Shown here one piece after another: positions 22,931 to 34,415 of a DNA stretch of 64,000 nt. The notes below the pieces were generated by a model. That model had not been told where the DNA came from, ran no database searches, and saw only the letters and a program-made list of their open reading frames with translations. Source of the DNA: Arabidopsis thaliana (taxonomy: Eukaryota; Streptophyta; Magnoliopsida; Brassicales; Brassicaceae); assembly GCF_000001735.4 (NCBI RefSeq), contig NC_003075.7:683001-747000 (forward strand). Direction: 5' to 3'. Numbering within the stretch: position 1 is the stretch's first letter; every line of letters starts with the position of its first letter. The position numbers and the translations under genes were made by a program.

Positions 22931-22966
22931 TGGGCCTTATATTTTCTTAAAGTCAAAATGGGCCCA
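22931..22966. promoter_or_regulatory. Paired TGGGCC (site II) motifs upstream of the COQ10-like gene
   Basis: TGGGCC at 22931-22936 and a palindromic ATGGGCCCAT at 22959-22968 lie 65-100 bp upstream of the start codon (minus-strand gene). Known TCP-bound housekeeping motif; function inferred. Confidence 0.55.
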
Positions 22967-23138
22967 TTTAAAATATATAAATTATGGATTTAATTAAATA
23001 TATTCATAATTAAAAACTTTTCAAAATGTTTTCTATCTACAATATTATTCTTTTTTACGTCGAAACCAAAATATTTTTTTTTCCTAGATTGGAAACATTT
23101 AAAAGTTTTGTTTGTGCTGTGTATTTATAGATATTTTT

Positions 23139-23187
23139 TAAAGGTATTTTTTTTTTTTTTTTTTTTTGTTAAAGTAAAGGTATTTTT
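23139..23187. mobile_element. Poly(T) micro-insertion with 13-bp target duplication
   Basis: TAAAGGTATTTTT occurs at 23139-23151 and 23175-23187. Between them lie about 16 T and GTTAAAG. This looks like an extremely truncated retroposed insertion on the minus strand (CTTTAAC plus poly(A)). The T-rich edge makes the exact repeat length ambiguous. Confidence 0.5.
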
Positions 23188-23894
23188 ATACATTTTCGGT
23201 CTACAATTTAGAATAAATTTCTCTTCTTTTTCGGATGTAACTTTATATATTATAAGTTTATAATTCTTAAATTAAAATAAAAAAAAAACTTTTTTAAAAG
23301 TTTTTAATATAATGAAAATACCCCCAAAAGAAAATTAAAATATGACGTATTAATTGAATCTTCCACTATAAATTATGTAAATTTAAAATGCCAATATTAT
23401 TCACCCACTTAAAGTTATTAACTATATATCTTTCACTAAATTGTCATTGACTCTCTATTTGCATTATGAAAATAAAAGACAAAAAAAAAACTAAAATTAT
23501 AGATCCAAATGAACTTTTGAGGAAACTTATTGGCAATGTTTTAGGTTGATGATCTTTAAACAATAACGGATTTGAATTAACTTGTGCTAATGATCTTCAA
23601 GAGGAAATCTTCAACAATATCACTAAAGGACTTGTGATTTTCACCTAAACAGAAGTCTTATACTTATAGTTTATAAATCAAATATAATATGATCGATATA
23701 GTCAAACCGATCTAATCTAGAAAGCAAATAAAACTTCTAAGAGATGGAATATAAACCAGGTGGATCAAAATCTTAAGTATGTTTTTGGATCTCAGGATCT
23801 TAGAGAGGTTAGCAAAAGCTTAACAAATGATGTAAAACGGATTAAAAGTATAAACCGTTAAAACTTAAAAGAGAGAGATTGAGAGTTACTATAC

Positions 23895-23931
23895 CTTCAA
23901 GGGTTTGAATTTCTTGAGCTCTAATGGACAT
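23895..23931 (-). other. Orphan first-exon candidate
   Basis: On the minus strand an ATG at 23931 opens MSIRAQEIQTLE, ending at a consensus-like donor (GAAG|GTATAG). A TATA-like ATATAAA sequence lies ~75 nt upstream (about 24004-24016), and a purine-rich leader lies between. I found no downstream exon that continues it with coding character. It could be a short unannotated gene, a non-coding transcript, or a relic. Confidence 0.2.
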
Positions 23932-25378
23932 TTTTCTCTTCGTCTTTTTTTTTGTCAAAGCTCTCAGATGTTTTTGAAGATCTCAAGACTAAATACAATT
24001 TGGTTTATATGTATAGACAAAATGATGACCACCTGTAGTTTAATGCCAACTAATCACTGTGTTATAGTTTTTAATTAATCCAATATACTATATTGCCTAC
24101 CATCCTGACAATTCTGAGTGGCTTGACCAATTTTATATTCGAAATGGTTTAATAACAATATTTGTTCGTACCCTAAGATTGGAGTAATATCACCGAAAGT
24201 TAAAATAAAGTCCTCTTTTACGTTAAGAAAATTAGTTAGAGAAGATTAATAGTTTCAAAGATGATTTTCATATTTACTTAGGGGTCTCAATTTTGTTTGT
24301 TCGTATTATATAATTTCTTTCTCGTGTTACCTTTTATGAGTGGAGATGCATTGTACTTAAGCATATTTTTATTTTTTTTGGCGGCCATTGTATATAAATT
24401 TAAATAATGAACGCTTATACATATTACAACATTGGTAGTAGCAGCATAAAATTCAATTATTGTTGGTTTTCTACTGTTAATGTAAAGCAGCCAATTATAT
24501 AGTTTTTTGGTTTGACTTTCACTTTATCTGAGAAAACAAAACTGTATCGTTATTTTTGGATTTCACATGACGGATCCGATAATTTTCAACTTAGACATGA
24601 AGATTTGCTAGTCTCATGAATCTCATTATTTACAACCATTAGTCTCTCTTATTTAAGTTCGGTCTCTCTCTAAATGTTTGAGTTAGACCAGCCAAAGATT
24701 GGTGATACTGTATTACTAATACATACATATCTTTAAAATATTTTTTGGTGATTAACATCATAAATTGTTAGTATTGGAGGTGTTAGTATATGTCTTCTGA
24801 AGCTTCAATTTGGTTGAGGTGTTATAGGATTGTTTCATAGTGTTCTGAAGATGTTAGTATGACTTTTGGAGGATAAGAAGTTGCTTTGTCCATGCTACTG
24901 ATTGGGGATGTTGGTAGAAAACAGCATTGCCTGCCGCCTTTAGCTCATGTTGCATCGCTCCTTCTTAGGTTGGGGCTCACGTTGAAGGGATTTTCGCTTC
25001 GCTTTATAATCATTTTAAAGTTTCTTTTTCTTTTATAGCTCTTGTTTCTTGCCATGTTTTGCTTAGAGGAATTTTTTTATCGCGTTCATTTCATAGCTTT
25101 GTCTAAAGCTTCACGGCTTAAAGATGTAGTGATGATCTAATTCTCGATTGTCTATGCTTCCATATTTTTTACCTTTTCGGCATGGGACAATGTATCTAGG
25201 ATCTTACTGATGTCGTTTCCTAAACCTTATTAACATTACATTCTTATCACACACAAAAAAACACATCATAAATTGATGAAATATATTTGGACAATTAAAA
25301 CTACATGTTACGGGAGCAATCCAACAAAACATCACAAATGGTTAAGGAAGCTACTCGTAAAACTCCTTTATAGCCCAA

Positions 25379-25428
25379 TGGGCCTTATATGGTGACAATA
25401 AAAAAAGAATAGGCTAATTGGGCCGGCC
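25379..25428. promoter_or_regulatory. TGGGCC (site II) motifs upstream of ABC1
   Basis: TGGGCC at 25379-25384 (in a GCCCAATGGGCC palindrome) and at 25419-25424, joined to GGCCGGCC (25421-25428). They lie about 160-200 bp upstream of the upstream ORF of the ABC1 gene. Known TCP-bound motif of housekeeping and organelle genes. Confidence 0.55.
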
Positions 25429-25581
25429 GAAACTAGAAACCTTGGAGGAGCAGTTTCTGGTTATCGGCTCCCCACGTAAACCTCGGTTCCTCGTCGACGT
25501 CTCCGATCTTCGTGGTCTAACGCAAAAACACACACATTATATACTTTCTCGAGAAAATTCTTCAAAACCAAATTGACAAAA

Positions 25582-25623
25582 ATGGAAAACAAAAAAAAAG
25601 AGGAAAGTCAAATCCACGATTAA
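25582..25623 (+). CDS. Upstream ORF (13 codons) in the ABC1 leader
   Basis: ATG at 25582 opens [13 protein letters not shown] and stops at TAA 25621-25623, 28 nt before the main start at 25652. It is the first ATG after the likely promoter, so if it is within the transcript it could reduce translation of the main frame. The peptide is very lysine-rich and probably has no function of its own. Transcript extent is not known from sequence. Confidence 0.45.
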   Translation: MENKKKEESQIHD

Positions 25624-25651
25624 GAAGAGTAACTTTGCACGCGGCTTCGTG

Positions 25652-28095
25652 ATGAGTTCGTGGAGCAAGAGCTTTACCAGGCTCGTCAATGGTGTTTCGC
25701 TTGTAGCGAAAGAGATCTATAATCAGTCACCGGAGTTACAAAGAGCGAGAAATGGAGATCTCGAAGGTTTAATAACGTCTTCAGGGAAAAAAGCTTTGGT
25801 TGCCGCCACCGACTTAGTCGGACTTACCTCCGGGAAGCTTCGCGAACTCTCGATTCGTCGATCTAAGGAACCTTCCGTTGTTTATTTCGACGAAGGAGAT
25901 AATAAGGATAACGTCGTCGCAACGCCTGAGGTTAGATCTGTTAACACCAAACCTAGCGAGAAAATCGTTGATTCGAAAGTCCTGAGAAATGAATTTAGCG
26001 ATGAAGTTAAGAATTCAAATAGAGAAGGTGAGATTAAGGTTTCAGGCGTTGAAGCGGGAGAGATTATTGGAGTTAGAGCTGTTGAATCAGGTACGGTAAC
26101 GGAAGCATCATCTCCGTCGGAGGTAGTACCTCCGGTGAAGAGACGGAGACCTAGAGAGAGGAAGGTTCCTTCAACTCCTATGGCAAGAGCTTATGGGTAT
26201 CTGAATCAATCACTTGTTGCTTAGTTAGGTTTGATAGGATCTTTAGCAATTTTAACAAGTTGAAATTTTGTGAAATGTGAAGGTTTTTTAATTTAGGAGC
26301 TGCTCTTGCTTGGGGAGCTGTTAAAGAATCTACGTATAGGATGGTAAATGGGACACCAATGACACCAGACAATCAGCCTGCGTTATCGTCTTTGATGTCT
26401 AAGGAAAATGCTGAAAGATTGGCTCTTGGATTGTGTGAAATGCGTGGAGCTGCTCTTAAAGTTGGCCAAATGTTGAGTATACAGGACGAGAGTCTCGTTC
26501 CTGCTCCGGTATATACCAATCTTGCTCAACTAGTGTTCTCTGTTTGGTTGGTTTTGACATGAAGATAGGTTCTTTTGTAGATCTTGAATGCTCTGGAATA
26601 TGTGCGTCAAGGTGCTGATGTGATGCCAAGGAGTCAACTTAATCCAGTTTTGGATGCTGAGTTAGGTTCCAATTGGCAATCCAAGTTGACTAGTTTTGAT
26701 TATGAACCGCTAGCGGCAGCGAGTATTGGTCAGGTACTAACTACTTAGTTAGTATTTTGATTGAAGAATGCATGTGATATGTCGTCCTTTTGAGTGTGTT
26801 GAATCCTTTTCCTTAATTCTTCGTAATGATGCTTTAGGTGCACAGAGCTGTTACTAAAGATGGATTAGAAGTTGCAATGAAGATTCAGTACCCTGGCGTT
26901 GCCAACAGCATTGAAAGTGATATTGAAAATGTCAGACGCTTGTTAAATTATACAAATCTAATTCCAAAGGGACTGTTTCTAGACAGAGCTATAAAGGTAT
27001 TGTTATCTTATCGAGCTTTATTTAGACAATACATTCAGTTTCTGATTGTATATGTTAGGTATAGAAAAACACTCTGATGTATTGCAAACGAGCAATCTTT
27101 CCGTGTCTTTATGAGTCATGACGAAGATTTTGGCAGGTTGCCAAAGAAGAGTTGGCGCAGGAGTGTGACTATGAAATCGAAGCAGTCAGTCAAAAGCGCT
27201 TTCGTGATTTGCTTTCAGACACTCCAGGGTTTTATGTGCCGCTTGTGGTAGATGAGACTTCAAGCAAAAAGATTCTAACCACTGAACTTATATCTGGTAA
27301 CTAGAAATCTGCTTACTCTGTTCCGATATATGTTATAATGATATGATGAACTAAGCTTTGCTATTAACATATTCTCACAGGGATCCCCATTGATAAAGTA
27401 GCGTTGTTAGATCAGAAAACACGAGATTATGTTGGGAGGAAGATGCTAGAACTCACTTTGAAGGAGCTCTTTGTCTTCCGCTTTATGCAGACGGATCCAA
27501 ACTGGGGTAACTTCTTATACAATGAAGCCACAAAGACAATAAATCTTATCGATTTCGGAGCAGCTCGTGATTACCCCAAGAAATTCGTCGATGACTATCT
27601 ACGAATGGTAAAACAATCTTACCGATTCCTCTTTTTCGCTTTCACATAGTAAAGAATTCTGAAAATTGAACATTTTATGGAATTCTTTTTCAGGTGATGG
27701 CATGTGCAGAAAAAGACAGTGAAGGAGTGATTGAAATGTCTAGGAGACTCGGGTTCTTAACCGGAGATGAATCAGATGTAATGCTAGACGCTCATGTCCA
27801 AGCCGGTTTCATAGTGGGTCTACCTTTTGCAGAACCCGGTGGCTATGCTTTCCGAACCAACAACATTGCTTCTAGTATCTCCAATTTAGGAGCAACCATG
27901 TTGAAACATAGACTCAGTCCACCACCCGATGAAGCCTATAGCCTTCACCGTAAATTATCCGGCGCTTTCTTGGCTTGTATCAAGCTTGGAGCCACCGTCC
28001 CTTGCCGTGATCTATTGCTCCAAGTTTACAACAAGTATCAGTTCGATGATGAGCCACAAGATCCCGTAGTAGCTACAAGCTCTGTTTCTTCATAG
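25652..28095 (+). CDS. ABC1: ABC1/COQ8-type atypical kinase (ADCK/UbiB family)
   Basis: Seven exons, 25652-26196, 26283-26508, 26581-26733, 26838-26996, 27137-27296, 27381-27607 and 27694-28095, give 623 residues. I set the exon 2 acceptor at GTGAAG|G because it gives [12 protein letters not shown] in frame; the nearer TTAG does not. The N-terminal third is low-complexity with a basic [15 protein letters not shown] block. Kinase-like features: KxGQ motif KVGQ (241-244), Ala-rich loop AAASIGQ (302-308) replacing the Gly-rich loop, ATP-site Lys323 in VAMKIQYPG, catalytic loop [12 protein letters not shown] (451-462), and DFG 472-474. These are the COQ8/ADCK hallmarks. COQ8 supports coenzyme Q synthesis in mitochondria. 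From the literature, the Arabidopsis protein partly complements yeast abc1/coq8. Matches At4g01660. It converges on the DUF1685 gene 368 bp downstream. Confidence 0.95.
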
Positions 28096-28463
28096 CTCCC
28101 TCATACACACACACTACATTAATGATTTTTTCTCGTCCCCTTGTAGGGAGTATAAAACGATTCTTTCTTTGGTACACCTTCGAGTTTAATTTAGTATAAT
28201 TTTTTCAATAATGTAAAATGTTAAATATTACAATGCTGGAGAAGTCAATCATCAAACTTATTTAACTCTATACTTTTGGCTTATGACCATATATCAATTG
28301 CCAAAATCTCACCGTCAACACACAAAAACAGAACAAAATCTGTAAAAAAAAAATTAAGCAAATCAAAAACCCGAAAATAATTTTTCAAAAATGAAACTCG
28401 AAAATGCATGCAATTTTTTTTTATTTTTTTTTTGAAGTGAATTTTTTTTTGTAAGAAAGTGAA
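28096..28463. other. Convergent intergenic spacer
   Basis: The spacer between the ABC1 stop (+) and the DUF1685 stop (-) is 368 bp, so it holds both 3' UTRs. It is A/T-rich with poly(A)-signal-like AATAAT and long A and T runs. Confidence 0.5.
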
Positions 28464-29511
28464 TCATAAAGAATTAGGAGGTTGATGATGAGTAGTGGAC
28501 ACAAAAGCCACAGCTTGAGCCCACGCCTTAAGCCTCGCTTTCACGTCTTTTGGATCATCCCCTGAAATATCAAGTTAAGCCCATATTTTAATTCCCCACC
28601 AACTAAAAAATGGTTAATTTGTTATATAGCCAAAATATGATACATGAAATAAATTAAATTTATCGAGTAAAATATCGTATAAAGACACTCTAATATTAAT
28701 AATTTGTGAAAATAGCATTTTGCAAATAAAAAGCTTCTCAAGTTTAGATATTTTGTGCATATAAATCCAACCAAAAAAAGATAAAAAGGTCAAAAAAAAC
28801 AAAGCTTAAAATGTTTTTGGAATTTGAACAAAGAGCCAAGAAGCTTTTTTGGGACTAACCGGGACTCGAAATACGGTGGTTAGAAGAGATAGGAGAATTG
28901 CCGCCACTACTAGTATCCACCGTTGACCCGGAATACGAAACCCGACCCGGTTCAAGCTCAAACCCCAAATCTTTACAAGCTTTGACTTCTTCTAAATCCA
29001 TACACAATGGCCTTCCTCCTCCTATAGGCCTCGTAACAACCACCACTCCTCCTCCGTAACCACCGTGACTACTCTGTTCATCTCCGACGTAGCTCCTCCG
29101 CATACTATCAACCCACGGTGGACACTCCGGTTTCAATCTCCTCCTTCTCCTCTGATTGTTATTCGTCTTTTGTACTTCGTTCTCGCTAGCGTAAGCTTTA
29201 TCGCCGGAAACCGGAGAACTCACCGCTAAATATCCTCCTCCTCCACCGCCTCTCCGCCGTCTCCGTCTCGGAGGTGTCGCCGGGAGAGATTGACAACCGG
29301 TTGATTCTTTATCAGAATCTGAAAAATTTAGCTCCTCCATGGATTTCTCCCCTCCGCCGTGGACAACACGTTTCTCGTCGGAAGCAGAAGACTCACCGTC
29401 GGCTTCATCGCCGTCGTAGTTGGAACAAACGGAGAGTCTTGATAAAGAATAGTGTTGTTCTTCTTCTTCTCTTAAGAAAGACGCCATTTTCATATCTTCA
29501 TCAAAAGCCAT
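28464..29511 (-). CDS. DUF1685 family protein
   Basis: Two exons on the minus strand, 29511-28860 and 28561-28464, give 249 residues. The frame is open upstream to an ATG at 29652. The TATA-like element at 29667-29678 would put transcription start near that codon, so I chose the downstream ATG (MAFDEDMKMASF). The conserved parts are ECPPWVDSMRRSYV, PLCMDLEEVKACKDLGFELE and, in exon 2, DDPKDVKARLKAWAQAVAF, the C-terminal signature of DUF1685. Between them are low-complexity stretches: acidic Ser-rich (about 35-70), PPRRRRRRGGGGGG (80-93), Arg run (121-125) and a Gly/Val run (150-160). The function of this plant-specific family is not known. Matches At4g01670. The start codon is the main uncertainty. 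Confidence 0.85.
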
Positions 29512-29666
29512 AGTAATAAACTCTAGTATAGATAAATGTTGTATTTGTTGTGTCTCTATATATTTTGATGTTATCTGATAGTATCTGTTTTTTAGCTTTG
29601 GATTTTGATTTTGATTTTGCTGTTTGGTTAAAATGTTTTGATTAAAAAACATAACGACATGGAGAC

Positions 29667-29678
29667 CTTTATATATAT
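29667..29678 (-). promoter_or_regulatory. TATA box of the DUF1685 gene
   Basis: TATATATAAAG on the minus strand, about 160 nt upstream of the chosen ATG at 29511. Confidence 0.5.
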
Positions 29679-29867
29679 CCTATCGCCGTTCTTTGAATTT
29701 CCATTTTTAGCCCCAAAACTTAATAAAATCTGCCAAATGTTAAGTCTATCAATGAAAAACTCGTTAGAAACCAATTAATCACAATGGCAAGTTTTCCAAT
29801 GAGCAAAAAAGACTAAGAAATACTTGTAAAACGAATGCATAGTAAAAGCATCGTTCTTTTAGTTAGG

Positions 29868-29975
29868 TTTGGACGTTTGGATATTCGGGTCGGGGTCAAG
29901 TCGGATTTTTTGAATTCTAATATCTCAAATTTGGAAATCTAAAATCTGTTTAGGTATTTTAAGACTTCGGGTAAT
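29868..29975 (+). repeat. CCGAA-type dispersed repeat (copy 2, partial)
   Basis: GACGTTTGGATATTCGGGTCGG ... AAATCTAAAATCTGTTTAGG ... TATTTTAAGACTTCGGGT matches the minus strand of 9610-9735 (CGTTTGGGTATTCGG, GAAATCTAAAACCCGT, GGTATTTTAAGACTTC). It is a shorter copy in the opposite orientation to the first. Confidence 0.6.
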
Positions 29976-30977
29976 ATATTAATACGTTCGTTAATATATT
30001 TCTGCTAACAATATACCGAACATATTGGTATCTTCTACTTATTAGTGCAAGAAATTTACCTTAAGCAACAATCGAATGACAATTTCCACGTGGCATAGCC
30101 GCATACATCGTCCGTGCTCATGACTGCAAAAGGCTAATCTTGTAATTTAGGCATCTAAAGATATCCGTTTGGTAGGAACTTTGGGATTAGCAATAAATTC
30201 ACTGATTATTGAAACTTAATTTAGGTGTATTAAACCATAATAAAAAAAAAAGAACATTAGAAATCGTCTATGCTGATCTAAGTGAACTTGACCAGCTACT
30301 GCGTAAGCCAACCGTCTTCTGACACGTAAGATTTGTGCAAGAGATAGAACCAAGACCAGTCCGCACGACGAGGCTGTCCAAAACATCATCTTATCATATC
30401 TCAAAATGCCAAATTATATATTTTCTTCCGTTTTAAAAAAACATCATTTCTTGAAGAATTTTATGAGATCTAATTTTTTTTCCATCGTATGAGTATAGTG
30501 TTTTTAATTGCCATTAAGGTATTTAGTTCTGACTATAAGGGAGTTTATTTAGTACTATAACAAAATTAAAGCCAAATATAGTTGTTATTTACCTTGAGAA
30601 TTCTCTTTTTGCAGGGAGAATGGTACTATATGTATATGAAGTTATATACACGTTATGTTACTTTTAAAAAAACTGTAATGATGCGATGTTAACACATGTC
30701 ATGATATGTGACAACTTCAAAATACTTTATGTTAATTATTATCAATATTGATAAAGTAAGGAGCTAAGTTTCTCTTTTCATGAAAGAATTGATTTCTCGT
30801 GACCTATTGGAAAGAAAAATAAAAACACAAAGTGAATGTCCATATAGCTTTGCTTGGTTTCTTCTTTGCTAAAAAACATCTTAAGAGGACACTTTTGCTT
30901 AAGGACTATCGATTTAATCTAAAGCCGGCTTTTTGCTGTTTGTTAGGGCAAATGGATGGCCTTGATCAGGTCTCCCA

Positions 30978-31027
30978 CACGTGTCACTTACAAAATAATA
31001 ATTGATTATACTGGAAACTCACACGTG
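30978..31027. promoter_or_regulatory. Two CACGTG (G-box/ABRE) motifs 44 bp apart
   Basis: CACACGTGTCAC holds CACGTG at 30978-30983 and CACACGTGCTG holds it at 31022-31027. The first fits the ABRE core ACGTGTC. They lie 1.5 kb upstream of the DUF1685 start, with no other gene nearer. bHLH/bZIP binding is inferred. Confidence 0.4.
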
Positions 31028-33221
31028 CTGCAGACTGATGAGAAAATATTTGAAGTATTTTGATAGTACGTTTTAATAAATAAAAAAGTGTATTGTATTG
31101 ATTTTGAAGATAACTTTGTGTTGATTAAATAAATTTGAAATTTCAACCAAAAAAGAAGAAGAAAATACAAATCTGCATTGCCTCTAATGTGATTTGTTTT
31201 GTTTGGTAGTGTATATCATGCCATGATGCCAAGTATGTGAGTTTAAAACATCTAAAAAGCTTAAGTCTCAACAAAGCGTTTCCTTCTTTATGGACTTAAT
31301 TCATAGAATGGGAGCATACTATGTATAATTAATCTCGTGAGAAACAATATATGTTGCCAATATGCAAAGAATGTTATCATTTCTGTATTTAATAAATCAA
31401 AGTAATAGTTGGTAAGACCGACCCTAATAAGATTTATATTCAAGGCAAACCAATCAATGCACCCCACGAGAACATTGAGATTTAGTATGAGAAGACAAAG
31501 ACATATTGACGGCCATTGATAATATTATTAAGAAATCTACACTTGAAAATGATATTTAATCGTCGGTTTTCTAAAATAGTATAAGAGTGATAAAAAATAT
31601 GGAATTGAGATATCTATCGGGCTTATAGTCCCTTGATTAAAAGCCCATTTAACCTTTAGTGGGCTTCCATTAAAAAACATCAAACAAATTAATATCTACG
31701 GATGGGCTACATATATATACACGTTGTTACGAATGCGGCTTTAGTTTAATGTTCATCAAAAGTGCAACTAAAAATAGCAAAGAACTTGACCATATCCAAG
31801 AGTGAAACTAAAGTTGAAGTAGAAACTAAAAGCTGCCGGAATATAAAAGACGAGTGATAATGTCTAATATTATAAAATTGAAAAAAAAAAAAAAAAAAAA
31901 AAGTAAAAACTATTTCTTAAATTCATTGAAATGAAACTAAATTTAAAGTGAGAAAAAGATAAAGTAATAAAGTTGTCCCTATATAAAGATACACTAGCCT
32001 TTTTTAGAAGCTTCACCAAAAAAATGTTACAATAGTCAAACGAATAAATGCTTTGTCTATCAATATATAAAAAAGTTGTTAAGAAAGAACATAATACCTT
32101 AATTATTCAATCTGAATTGACAATATTAATCTCAGAGATTCCTCAATACTTATAAGAGATGATTATTGTCGACTTTCCTTTGTTTGATCCATTAGTTTCA
32201 TTGAATTGTATACATTAATTTGCTGACATTATTGAAAATACTAAAATAGATATAGTGTACACTAATTTATTCTAGTGTATTTTGAAACCTTGCACAAATA
32301 TGAATAGAAATATTTACTTTATCTTCTTTACTATTTTTATATCTTAACAAAACATATACTATATCTTTTAAGAAAAAAATTACTAAACATATATATCATT
32401 TATTATGCATCTCCATCTCTGCCTACATGGTTACATTTGTAGTTTTAAAATTGAATAGAGAAATTATCCACATATTTGTCAAAGAGTGCGGAAATGATGC
32501 AGTGCGGGCCAAGCCTTATGATTTATGTAGAGATTTATGCTATGTTGGGTTTTTTCGTTTTACAAAAATTCTCCACTTAGAATATAATTTAACGTTTTGG
32601 ATCTTTGAGAAAATCTTTCTTTTTTTCTTGGTAAAAATTAATTAAATTTCAAGAGTCAAATTATTTATTGTATGGTAAATTTTGAATATTCAGTTTAGTT
32701 TTTTAAAATTTATGTGAAAATATCAAACCAGGAGGACTATAAAAGAGTACACTATATGATAAAATAAAAATAAAAATAGTTAGATGTCAGTATATAGATT
32801 TTGATATTAGAGACTACGAAGTCCAAAACTTAATTTGTTAAAACAAAAGGTTTATCATATCGTTTATTTTTTATTTTGGCAAAAAATGAAATTTTATCGT
32901 ATCATTTTAAGTAACATTCTTTCATATATAGTATTTGTATATATGTTTAATAAATTTTGATGTAATGTGTATATAAAATGAACAAAACTTGAGAAACAAA
33001 TGTCGTAAGCCATTAACAATAGAGAAACAAAATCCCCGAGTCCATAAATCTGTGGTTCACAAGGTACATCGAATATGAAAACAAAAAAATGTAAAAACCA
33101 ATACTGTTAAATTAAATGATATATAACACAAACTATATACACAACCCATTAAAAAAAAAAAAAACCATATTTGAGAAAAAAAAAAAAGAAGATTCACACA
33201 CCTTATAATATACAAGAAGAT

Positions 33222-34415
33222 TTATATATGGCCATATGCATGTTGCTGAGGCTGGAGCTGGTTACATGGCCACATACCAACATTTGTAGCCTCTGTGCCA
33301 AAAAAATTGGTCTCTGATTTTATATCACTGTATAAGGACGAATTTGAATGATTCGATATTGTGAATGGATTTTGATTTTCCTCCATTGTTAATCCCCAAT
33401 TCAGATTCCCATTTCCAAAGAATGTTGAATTGTTGTAGTTACTCTCTTGAATTTGCTGATGCTCTGTCATCATTGGCCCGGTTGAGAATGAGTTTTCCAA
33501 TTCAATTAAACCGAGATTGGAGGATCTATAACCGGTTAAACCGGATGAGAACATTGAACCGGGTAGTACCACTGCACTAGGGATGGTTTCATCGACATGA
33601 TGATGATGGTTTCTTCCGGTTTGGGGAATCCAGATACCGAGGTCAGAACCGGCTGCGATTCTTGAACCGTTTTCTAGACTTAACCGTTGAAAACCGAAAT
33701 TTCCGGTATAAAGATGATCAGTGTTGTTGTTTTGGTTAGTACTACAAGTAGTGGTACTAGAGGAGCCATCAGTCTCAACGAGGTAGGTCTGTTGACTCTT
33801 CTCAACCGGTTTTGTTTTGTCATCTGTACCGGTTTCGATTTCGGTTAAGAGCTTGTGTGTAACCGGGTCAATTCCTCTCAGCCTCAATTTCTTCTTCAAA
33901 CAAGAATTCCAAAGATTCTTGATTTCATTGTCGGTTCTTCCAGGAAGCTGTGCAGCTATCTGAGACCATCTGAGAACCAAACCAAACCAAACCAAAACAA
34001 CAATTATATATATATATATACTATATTCAAACATATATGAAAAAGAACGGTACGAAGTTCTTTACCTATTGCCAAGAACGGCATGAAGTTCAATAATGAG
34101 ATTTTCTTCATCTTGAGAAAATGCTCCTCTCTTCAAATCTGGTCTTAAATAATTTATCCATCTTAATCTACAACTTTTTCCACATCTCTGTAAACCTATA
34201 CAAAAGATTTAAACAAAATTTTCAAATTCAAGAATCTATAATTAACCAAACAAAAGATGAATTTGGATAAATAAAAACGTACCAGCTTGTTTAGGGACAG
34301 AGCTCCAGCAACCATGACCATACTTAGTGATGTAACGAAGAAGCTTCTCATCTTCTTCAGGAGACCAAAGTCCTTTCCTCAGTTTCTGTTTGTAACAACA
34401 TGAATGTCTTCCCAT
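33222..34415 (-). CDS. MYB55: R2R3-MYB transcription factor MYB55
   Basis: Three exons on the minus strand, 34415-34283, 34195-34066 and 33969-33222, give 336 residues. Introns fall at the two positions standard for plant R2R3-MYBs. R2 (about 14-61) has Trp17, Trp37 and Trp57; R3 (about 67-112) starts with Phe70 and has Trp89 and Trp108. The N-terminus [20 protein letters not shown] and the linker after R3 ([20 protein letters not shown]) place it in the MYB50/55/61/86 group, linked to secondary wall and lignin-type programmes. The C-terminal region is rich in Asn, Ser and Gln with an HHHH run and acts, by inference, as a regulatory domain. Intron 2 has an (AT)n run near 34006-34020. Matches At4g01680. 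Upstream lies 12.5 kb without a gene, so its regulatory region could be unusually long. Confidence 0.95.

Larger units (their letters stand above)
22967..25371. other. Intergenic, 2.4 kb, no confirmed gene
   Basis: AT-rich. It holds a micro-insertion with target duplication (23139-23187) and an orphan exon candidate on the minus strand (23895-23931). From about 24770 to 25200 the base composition is more balanced and looks like decayed gene or element sequence, but I could not recognise a protein in any frame. Confidence 0.35.
29512..33221. other. Intergenic, 3.7 kb
   Basis: Contains the DUF1685 promoter, a second copy of the CCGAA-type repeat (29868-29975), a pair of CACGTG boxes (30978 and 31022) and a ~22-base poly(A) run near 31880. 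From about 32000 to 33200 it is very AT-rich, 3' of MYB55. No coding exon could be supported. Confidence 0.4.
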
